A DNA stretch of 64,000 nt. Origin: Boletus sp. NGJ (taxonomy: Eukaryota; Basidiomycota; Agaricomycetes; Boletales; Boletaceae). The translations under genes were made by a program, and so were the position numbers. Where the stretch lies: positions 248,001-312,000 of the forward strand of contig JAGTXK010000239.1 of assembly GCA_019096195.1 (NCBI GenBank). The letters are read 5' to 3'. The notes beneath the pieces were generated by a model that saw only the letters and a program-made list of their open reading frames with translations, made no database searches and was not told the DNA's origin. This document shows, one piece after another, positions 56,595 through 64,000 of this stretch (position 1 is the stretch's first letter; the number at the start of each line of letters is the position of its first letter).

Positions 56595-58205
56595 TCAAGC
56601 ATACCCGTCCTTTCCAGGGACAACGCCATAGGCACCGCCTCCCTTTCCAAACGTTGTGCGCAGATCGTTGGCCAGTTCGTTTAGTTTTCCGTGCGCCGGG
56701 ACGTACCCTCCAGCGTCATGTTCGAATTCAGCTACGATCCGATTGCCTCGCCGAAGCCAACTGCAATCCAAAAAAAAAGTAAGGAAACCAGTGAAGAAGA
56801 AGTGGTCGATGAGGTCAAAAGAGGGCACCGGGAAACCTACGCCTTTGGGATAACAAACACTTCTTTAGGAAAGAGGGAAAAATCCATCGAAATTTTTTTC
56901 GGGAACGGTAACGACAATGATTCAGGAGTCGATTGACTTTTGAGAAACTCAAAGTAAATCACCAGGGGAGGCAGCCAGGCCAGCACGCAAGACCCAGTAA
57001 ATGGATATCCAGGTGAGAACTACCATAGGTCAGCGTGGCTGAGTGGGGTCTACATTGCATGACTCACTTGAATCGCCGTCCCAAGGATTGTTTTTATATG
57101 TCCAATTGTGCAGTTTTTCTGCAGATCCAAGCGAGCAACCCGACGGGACTGTCTACCAACAGATAACCGAGAGTCTGGGGTTGGGTACTTTGTTCTACAC
57201 GGTAACCGCTGCTTTGATTCTGGAACTGTTGTGTACGTGCCAGACCCTCTCTTTCTTTCGCCGGTCCGGGTACCTAAGAATACGAAGAACTACAATGGTT
57301 CCTTTAAGGGAGATGGGGAAGCCACCGAAATTCCTCTTGGGTGTCATTATTAATAAGTGGTGCATAGAACTCACAGACTGCACAGTGGCATGTTTGTGTG
57401 CCAGGCCTTGTCATATTTTCCGCCATATTCCGCAGCCATGTGGTACGTAATCTGAAATAGTTGAATAGTCTGCAACAAACAAAATCATCATGCAAGCATA
57501 CAAAGCCCCAATCTCCGCCTTGTGTGACTACAAAAATACGATAAGTCTACCGTTGAAAGACCACTGATGACGTGGGCTTGCCATACTTGTCGTATCCCAA
57601 TGACAACATCAACTTATGTGCAACCTATGCGTAGAAATAAACGACTGAACGCACAGTTTCTAAAGAGAACATACCTCGGCATGTGTTTTTGATTGCAAAG
57701 CCTTGCTTTTGAGGAGCCTCAGAGAACCCATACCCGGGTAAACTGAGCACCACTACATGGAAGCTCGGGTGATCGGGTGACGAAGCAGTCGGTAGGGGCA
57801 GTACCTTGCGGGCCTCATGGAAAATTCCGGGCCTAGGTGGCCCGTCAAGAGCCTTGAACACGGGTCAACAACCCTTACTAGTACATCCATGGCAATAGAG
57901 CAAGGGAATCGCGTTCGTGACGCTGCTCTGTTTGTGCACGTAGTGAATGTTGAGTGTCCCAAAGTCGACAACTCGGGTGCCAAACATGGGTAGCTCGTCG
58001 TTAAGTTCCTTCTCATGTTTGTGCCAGTCGTGCTACCCGTCCTTCCATCGTTTCACCAGTCTCTTCATGTCGGCAAGAGGTGCACCGTATTTCGAGGCTG
58101 CATCCTCGAGCTCGTCGGGGAATGTAGCGAGTTCGAGTTTTTTTGCGGAGCAGATCGAGCTTAGCGTCAGAGACGATACAGTACCGTGAATGGCGCCTCG
58201 GTCAT
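56595..58205 (-). pseudogene. Decayed epoxide hydrolase
   Basis: Nearly the whole length of a fungal epoxide hydrolase (EHN domain plus alpha/beta hydrolase) can be followed, but not in one frame. From ATG 58205 (MTEAPFTV) the frame shifts before DAKLDLLR and again at a run of A, giving KKLELATFPDELEDAASKYG. RWKDG is followed by an in-frame TAG, then HKHEKELNDELPMFGTRVVD and ALLYCHG. Further pieces are LPLPTASSPDHPSFHVVVLS with LPGYGFSEAP, a frame change before HAE, then HKLMLSLGYDKY, VTQGGDWGF (nucleophile Asp motif), AAEYGGKYDKAWHTNMPL, STQPQTLGYLLVDSPVGLLA, FPKEVFVIPKA and FGKGGGAYGVVPGKDGYA. At least four lesions mark it as non-functional, although some could be missed introns. The intact motifs suggest recent decay. 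Function before loss was probably detoxification of epoxides. Confidence 0.8.
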
Positions 58206-58578
58206 GGTGGAACGCGAAGCAAGAAGTGAGGGAACTCACGCTGGGTGTCAACGACTATGCCTGATCTTTGGAACCAATAAAGTTCCAGTTTTCTCCGAGA
58301 CTGTCGGAAATTCATCCGCGGTGACACGTCTGTTTCGACGTCGACATGTGGGTTGCATGCCAACTACCGCGCGGGAGGGTTTACAGTAAGTTGCAGCCGT
58401 CGACGCGCTCAGTTTTCGGGTATCCCACCTTCGCCGACGTCGCTTCAAGTTGGACCGGTAAATACTGCGTGGGATTCCTAAGTTGTAATTTGTGCTGATA
58501 TCCAGGCCCTCACACGGAGTACCACCAAGAGTACCACTGCCCCATCCCTGCATCGCTTTCCCTATCATAACTGCCAGA
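58206..58578. other. Divergent intergenic stretch
   Basis: Promoter of the first dehydrogenase copy and the former promoter of the epoxide hydrolase relic. No other feature. Confidence 0.4.
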
Positions 58579-59889
58579 ATGACGACGTTGCCAAAGATCA
58601 TGATATGCGGTACGGTTTATCCCAGGCTGCCCAAAGTCCCTTGTCACATTCCTGAGATCCAGTCCACAGGTAGCCCTAGATGGGCCCACGACGAAGTACA
58701 TACGCTTTTCGATAGTATCGCGCAAGTCATCGTGCGTCAATCCTAGCACTCCATTCGCATAAAAAAAAAAGTATCAGTCCGTGTTCACCGACATCGATCC
58801 AGGTGGACGATGCGCCTAACCGCGCCGAGTTTTTTGCCCGTTTCCAACCCGGAGGGCCATACCAAGGCACCGTCGGGATCTACAGGCGCAACATCTCCGC
58901 AGCGCGTATCGGGATTTATGATCGCGAACTCGTGACGGGGCTCCCGCCCAGCGTGCAATGGATCGCGCATAACGGGGCAGGATACGATCTCGTCGATGTA
59001 CATGCGTGTAAAGAAAAGGGTGAGATCACCATATCTGATCTCCGTCCGAAGAGAGGCGTCGAGCCCATCCAATTCCATTCCATTCCTCTTAGGCATCCGC
59101 GTCTCCAACACCCCCGGCGCGGTCGACGACGCCACCGCCACGACGGCCCTCTACCTGATCCTCTCCACCCTCCGCCACTTTTCAAAGGCCGAACGCTCCC
59201 TCTTTGCAGGCACGTGGAAGACACCGATTTCCTCTGGAGACACACACGACCTCACTCATCGCACCCTCGGCATCCTCGGGTTGGGCGGCATCGGCCTCCG
59301 TCTTGCGCACCTCGTGCACGCCTTCCCCATGCGCGTGGTATACCACAGCCGGCGCCGCGTCGCGGACGCGCCAGCATGGTGCGAGTACGTCGAGAGTGTG
59401 GAGGCGCTGTGTGTGCAGTCGGACGTGTTGAGTATCCATGTGCCGCTGCGCGAGGACACAAGGGGTCTCGTCGGGGAGCCTCAGATCAGGGCGATGAAAC
59501 GCGGGAGCATCATCGTCAATACGGCGCGTGGAAGGGTGTTGGACGAGGCGGCAGTGATTCGGGCGTTGGAAGATGGACAGGTGTGTGTTCTATCCCCCGT
59601 TGTTGCCATTCATGGACGGTGATGGGTGATGCGGTGTTTGGTTTGTATCGCCATTACTCACTGCCATTGGGATTGGTTCTAGTTGGCGTCTGTCGGTCTG
59701 GACGTGTTTCCTGACGAACCGCATGTGAACCCTCGGTTGCTCGAATTCCCGCAGAACGTGCTGTTGCCACACACTGGGACGCGCACACAGGATACGGAAA
59801 GGAAGATGGAAGTTCGCGCCATGACGAACTTGAGGGATTTCCTGCTGACCGGGTCGGGAAAGGACCTTGTACCAGAGTTGAGATTGTAA
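58579..59889 (+). CDS. D-isomer-specific 2-hydroxyacid dehydrogenase, copy 1
   Basis: The family reduces glyoxylate or hydroxypyruvate (or oxidises D-2-hydroxyacids) with NAD(P)H. ATG at 58579 gives MTTLPKIMICG, then after an intron SPRWAHDEVHTLFDSIAQVI, then VDDAPNRAEFFARF. Next come WIAHNGAGYDLVDVHACKEK, the NAD-binding RTLGILGLGGIGLRLAHLVH (GxGxxG), the catalytic Arg in IIVNTARGRVLDEAAVIRAL, the catalytic Glu in VGLDVFPDEPHVNP, and the catalytic His in QNVLLPHTGTRTQDTERKM. It ends GSGKDLVPELRL, TAA at 59887-59889. Five exons; lengths and residue placement fit a glyoxylate reductase of about 340 residues. All catalytic residues are present. It lies about 590 bases before its tandem paralogue in the same direction. 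Confidence 0.93.
59108..59225 (+). repeat. 118-base block identical in dehydrogenase copy 1 and copy 2
   Basis: From ACACCCCCGGCGCGG to AAGACACC the sequence matches 60991-61108 at every base, including third codon positions, whereas bases immediately before and after differ. It encodes NTPGAVDDATATTALYLILS and on to FAGTWKTP. See finding on gene conversion. Confidence 0.9.
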
Positions 59890-60477
59890 CATGTTGTCTG
59901 CCACGTTGCCCCCCACTCGACCGGAATCCTGGGCCGGATGTACCGAGGCGATAGTACTAGATTTACGGCCGAACTGCGTCGGCATGGACCTTGTTTGCAA
60001 AGGCCATTCAATCCAATTGCAAGGACAAGCTACTTAGTGGGGTTAATTTGCAGTGTGGGAAGGGAACATATGAGATGTACGCCCTATTGACTCAGCCCGT
60101 GAAGTTTGATTGCAACGGTAACTCATATGGGAGTAATCAACCAACACAGTTGTAACATAAACCCCCCCCCAACAAAAAAAAAAAAAAAAAAAAAAACAAC
60201 ATCATGATACTCACACGACGAGCAACCCACCACCAGCAGTTACACGAACATATACAACCGCACAAACCCACGGGCGCAAAATCGTGGTACACACAGCCAC
60301 TGGGCCAGTGATCTTGTCAACAAGGTAACATCCCAACGGACCTGCTGACCAGGTGGGCGTAACTCGCAGTCGGAAGCGTTCTCAGGCCTCTTGTACATGG
60401 CACAGGTACATTTATATTTTTCCCTACCATCGATTTTGATCTGGACTTTTTATTTCCTGTTTGTTGTCTTGCTCGAG
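59890..60477. other. Intergenic stretch with C9 and A23 homopolymers
   Basis: Between the dehydrogenase copies lie nine C (60162-60170) followed shortly by an A23 run (60174-60196). Such runs often mark a retroposed end or slipped replication, but no element body or target-site duplication could be seen. The rest looks like a promoter. Confidence 0.5.
60174..60196 (+). repeat. A23 homopolymer
   Basis: An uninterrupted run of 23 A following nine C and a short AAC. It lies between the tandem dehydrogenase genes and is the longest such run in the window. Confidence 0.95.
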
Positions 60478-61738
60478 ATGGCACGTCAACCTCGGATTAT
60501 GCTTTGTGGTCAGACACTGAATCAGGTCGTGATCAAAGCGCTGATGCGAATGATCGTCTGCAGGAAACATCGTCTGGGCCCACGAAGAAGTTAAACAACT
60601 CTTTGATGGTCTCGCAGACGTCGTTGTATGTCACGCGCCACTCCACATTTCATGGGCGCTTCTGACATTTCCCCCAACATAGTGCATGGACTCGCCTGAC
60701 CGGACCGACTTTCTTGCAGGCCTGAAACCAGGCGGTAAGTACGATGGTACGGTCGGCGTCTACCGCCACAACAGCTCGGCAGAGCGGATTGGCGTGTTCG
60801 ACAAGGAGATCGTTCGTGCGCTGACAGAGACGGGCACCGTCAAGTGGATCGCGCACAACGGGGCGGGATACGACCAGATTGATGTGTTGGAGTGTGCTGC
60901 CAAAGGTAAACAGCCCGTTTCGTTTTGATCACCGAGAACGTCTCACCCCACGCTCACGTACCCCCCTCCTCTCAGGCATCAACGTATCAAACACCCCCGG
61001 CGCGGTCGACGACGCCACCGCCACGACGGCCCTCTACCTGATCCTCTCCACCCTCCGCCACTTTTCAAAGGCCGAACGCTCCCTCTTTGCAGGCACGTGG
61101 AAGACACCAATCTCCTCTGGGGACACACACGACCTCACCCACCGCACCCTCGGCATCCTCGGACTAGGCGGCATCGGTCTCCGTCTCGCGCACCTCGTGC
61201 ACGCCTTCCCTATGCATGTGGTCTACCACAACCGTCACCCCGTCCCAGACGCGCCCGCATGGTGCACGTACGTCCCCAGTCTGGAAGCACTGTGTCGGGA
61301 GGCGGACGTGTTGAGCGTGCACGTGCCGCTTCGAAACGACACGGTGCATCTCGTGGGCGAGAGAGAGATTCGGGCGATGAAGCGGGGGAGCGTCATTGTG
61401 AATACGGCGAGGGGAAAGGTGATTGACGAGGAGGCGATGATTCGCGCGCTCGAGGATGGTCACGTAGGTCTTTTTTTTTTTTTGTCTTCTGAAGCTGTTT
61501 GACCTTTTTCCGGTTACGATATTAGTTATCTTCAGTCGGGCTCGACGTCTACCCCAACGAACCGGCGGTCAATCCGCGCTTGCTCGCGTTCCCACAGAAC
61601 GCCCTCCTCCCACACATGGGGACAGAGAACCAAGATTCCCAACGCCACATGGAAGTCCGTGCACTCACCAATCTGAGAGACTTTTTGCGCGACGGCAAGG
61701 GCAAAGACTTGGTGCCCGAGTTGCGCAGGAGACTCTAG
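60478..61738 (+). CDS. D-isomer-specific 2-hydroxyacid dehydrogenase, copy 2
   Basis: Tandem paralogue of the previous gene. ATG at 60478 gives MARQPRIMLCG, then NIVWAHEEVKQLFDGLADVV, CMDSPDRTDFLAGLKPGGKY and WIAHNGAGYDQIDVLECAAK at matching intron positions. The central exon carries RTLGILGLGGIGLRLAHLVH, the catalytic Arg in VIVNTARGKVIDEEAMIRAL, and after a 3' intron with a T13 run, HLSSVGLDVYPNEPAVNP with the catalytic Glu. QNALLPHMGTENQDSQRHM holds the catalytic His. It ends KGKDLVPELRRRL, TAG at 61736-61738. The last-exon acceptor is taken as ATTAG at about 61528, because it restores the copy 1 reading 'SVGLDV'. All active-site residues are intact, so both copies look usable. Confidence 0.93.
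60991..61108 (+). repeat. 118-base block identical in dehydrogenase copy 2 and copy 1
   Basis: Partner of 59108-59225. Upstream flank differs by several bases within the preceding 12, and downstream the two copies first differ 1 base after AAGACACC. Confidence 0.9.
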
Positions 61739-61952
61739 ACCTACACACACTCACACAATCATGTCATACTCTAAGTAACTTTGATGATACGGAACAGCGG
61801 AAAAGAACTTCGGATTTGCCGATCTATTAATCATCGCGGGTCAGTGTGCTACCCCAGCGGGTATGGAACCGGGTGGGGTCAGGGTAGAGCGCTTGGCCGT
61901 TCTCCTGCCCCTTCCAACGGGGCATTCCCCCCACCCTTGGTAACTTCGCCTT

Positions 61953-64000
61953 CTATAGCTTCGCCCGTGGCATCACTTGACCGTGTCCTACCTCCTCCTT
62001 GGCCCTCTCACGCAACTCCCGTCGTAGAATCTTACCCGAAGCACTAAAAACCACAAAACCAACCCATCAACAACAATCAAATCAAACATTCCCCATTTAC
62101 CTTTTCGGGATCCGGCCCACAGTGATGACACCACCCCGTAGTTTTTTGTGCGCTGCAACCCGACCAGCGATCCACGCTTGAACTTGGAGTGCAAATTTAG
62201 CGTTCTCGTGCGGTGCGATAGGGCGTGTGGGTACGATGTATGCCCTGTGTACCCAAATATCGGAGCGTGTTTCAGGGGAATGGAAGATGTGTAAAGGGTA
62301 TTCGGCGTACCTGGGCAACTCGGTAACTTCATGTTTGCTATATATGCCGACGACAGCGGCATCCGCGACGTCTGGATGCTGAAGAAGCAGCGCCTCGAGC
62401 TCCGCAGGTGGTACTGCACCATATTCGACTGGTCCATCAGCAAAAACGACGCGCGAACGATATTCAAATCGACTTGCCTTGGAAGCCCTATCGAGAGGGA
62501 AGAATACAAAGAATGCAGAGGGGTAAGTACCACGAAAGTTGCGACTGACGGGTGCGGGAATGCACCCACCTTGTACTTGATCAACTCTTTCCGTCTGTCG
62601 ATGATCGTGAGGAATCCCTCAGCGTCGCTGGTAGCGATATCCCCCGTCTTGAACCACCCATCAGGCGTGATCGTCGATGCTGTCGCACTGGGATTTTTCA
62701 AGTACCCCTTATAGTGACTCCAGTATGAGCAACCTGCAACGAACGAACCAACACCCAAAACACACACCTTCATCACTGTCGGTCCTCGGATCCACATCTC
62801 ACCGGCGCCATCAAGATCGGTAATGACCTATATTACCACATGCCAGGTACGTATCAGTGATCGACGTAGCACAAATTTCAGCCACTCGCCTCTCCCACGT
62901 CTTCGCGAACCAGTCGAATTTCAAGGTTGGGTAGCACGCGCCCGATGGATCCGATGTGCTTGTTGGCGTCGTCGATTTGTAACACCGTGGCCGTCGGGGA
63001 GGTCTCTGTGAGACCGTATGCTAACATCACGGGAAGAAAGTGGGTCAGTGCGATGGGTGGAATAGCAGATTGATGGACGCACCCTGAGAGACAACAACGT
63101 CGGCACCGACTTTTTGGAGACGATTTCTTATGGCCGCTACAAGGTCTGCCCCCAACGGAGCAGCGCCAGAGTACATAACACGTATTGAAGTCATATCGTA
63201 CTTTTCAACGGCTGTCAACGGAGTAATCAGCCCGTGAAATCGGTCATATGAGTTTGGCTTATAGATAAAGTTGCAAAGAAAAAACCGACACATACCCTCA
63301 TGGCGAGCAAGCACGACCAACATGGGTGGGACGACGAACACAATCGTCGCTCTGTATCGGTCCACAGCCTCACAAAACCGCATTGGGTCGAAACCGGCCA
63401 TGACCACCGCAGGCGTACCCAGCGAGACAGGGAAGAGCAACAACTTGATTGCGCCATAAATATGGTAATACGGCAACGATCCAAAAAGCACGTCCGGCTG
63501 TGGACCCTTGGAGTCCCCGGGCAACGACGGTGTCAGACACGGAGTCGTCCTCGGCCACACCGGTCTGAGAATCTCGATGAGCGAGGTGAGATTGTAGTGG
63601 GTCGTTTCGACGCCTTTGGGTTTTCCGGTCGTCCCAGAGGAGTAGCAGAGGTACAAGGTCTCGTTCGACCGCTCCCCATCAAAGCAGACCTCATGGGGAA
63701 GCACACCCCGCCCCAGAAAGGCGTCCAGTCGCACAAGGTGTGCGAACTCTGTTGATCCACGGTCAGGCACGCCGGTGAGCCAATGTGACGTTATCAGGAT
63801 GACTCTAGAGCGGATGTCGGATTCGGTGCAGCCCATAGATTTGAGGGCGTCCTGGACGATGTGCACGAGTGTCGGGTGGGTAAAGACGAGGTGGGCACCG
63901 GCGTCGACATATTGGTACGTCAACTCGGTAGAGGTGTAGGCACTGTTGGCGAGCGTGGCACGGAAACCGGCGGCAGCGACGCCATGCAAGAGGACAGGCC
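61953..64000 (-). CDS. Acyl-CoA ligase (4-coumarate-CoA ligase-like), 5' end beyond window, PTS1 tail
   Basis: The ANL-family enzyme activates a carboxylic acid with ATP and joins it to CoA. The open frame enters from the right edge. The AMP-binding signature is [20 protein letters not shown] (63600-63660). [40 protein letters not shown] and [18 protein letters not shown] follow. Then come [33 protein letters not shown] with [11 protein letters not shown] (hinge), [20 protein letters not shown], and the catalytic-Lys region [18 protein letters not shown]. The end reads MPRAKL with TAG at 61953-61955. The final AKL is a good peroxisomal targeting signal (PTS1), as in many fungal 4CL-like enzymes. 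Substrate, aromatic or fatty acid, is not decided. The N-terminal part (about 100-150 residues) lies outside. Several short introns split the gene. Confidence 0.92.

Noticed and set aside
58803-59714. 303-codon plus-strand ORF across dehydrogenase copy 1
   Set aside because: It shares the true frame only at its start; further on it becomes His/Arg/Pro-rich out-of-frame sequence, while the spliced frame carries all catalytic residues.
1-64000. CRISPR arrays, bacterial operons or prophage
   Set aside because: No regularly spaced direct repeats, no ribosome binding sites, and intron-rich genes throughout: this is fungal nuclear DNA.
1-64000. Secondary-metabolite backbone genes or a full biosynthetic cluster
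   Set aside because: Tailoring-type enzymes are present but no polyketide synthase, peptide synthetase or terpene cyclase motif was seen.

Overview
This is nuclear DNA of a filamentous basidiomycete, most likely an Agaricomycete of the Rhizoctonia/Ceratobasidium type. That placement is an inference. It rests on the dense packing of genes on both strands, the many short introns (about 50-60 bases with GT..AG ends), and gene families typical of such fungi: DUF4470-MYND proteins, GMC oxidoreductases, anion:cation-symporter MFS transporters and microbial-type PARG. There are no bacterial operons, ribosome binding sites or CRISPR arrays. Exon joins were made by eye, so individual splice sites may be off; gene identities rest on conserved motifs.

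Layout. 1-2.8 kb: 3' part of a phospholipid:diacylglycerol acyltransferase (LRO1 type, minus strand, cut by the left edge). 4.1-5.7 kb: an unnamed fungal protein with a Cys/His-rich C-terminus. 6.3-7.0 kb: nicotinamidase, followed by tRNA-Gly(GCC). 7.9-12.7 kb: a BUD4/anillin-type septum protein. 13.1-20.3 kb: a GMC oxidoreductase, an O-methyltransferase and the DNA glycosylase MutY. 21.4-25.5 kb: a large single-BRCT protein. 25.9-29.9 kb: a gene-poor stretch with a decayed PIF1/Helitron-type helicase tail. 29.9-41.6 kb: an Asteroid-type XPG nuclease, a small protein, NAD kinase, tRNA-Leu(CAG) with an intron, poorly resolved genes, an ALY-like RRM protein and the cornichon cargo receptor. 41.6-46.1 kb: a possible broken ORF and a DUF4470-MYND protein. 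46.6-53.1 kb: two tandem related MFS transporters. 54.3-56.0 kb: a tiny protein gene divergent from a single-exon PARG. 56.6-58.2 kb: a decayed epoxide hydrolase. 58.6-61.7 kb: tandem D-2-hydroxyacid dehydrogenases with a gene-conversion-like block. 62.0-64.0 kb: an acyl-CoA ligase with a peroxisomal tail, cut by the right edge.

Functional themes. Several genes touch NAD(P) metabolism: nicotinamidase, NAD kinase, PARG, and MFS transporters of a family that includes nicotinate carriers. Others concern genome maintenance: MutY, the BRCT protein, the Asteroid nuclease and PARG. These are spread over tens of kilobases and look like ordinary gene neighbourhoods, not one cluster. The right end (decayed epoxide hydrolase, duplicated dehydrogenases, acyl-CoA ligase) is the most dynamic part. 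I found no clear evidence of a wholly new system; the best leads are listed as findings.
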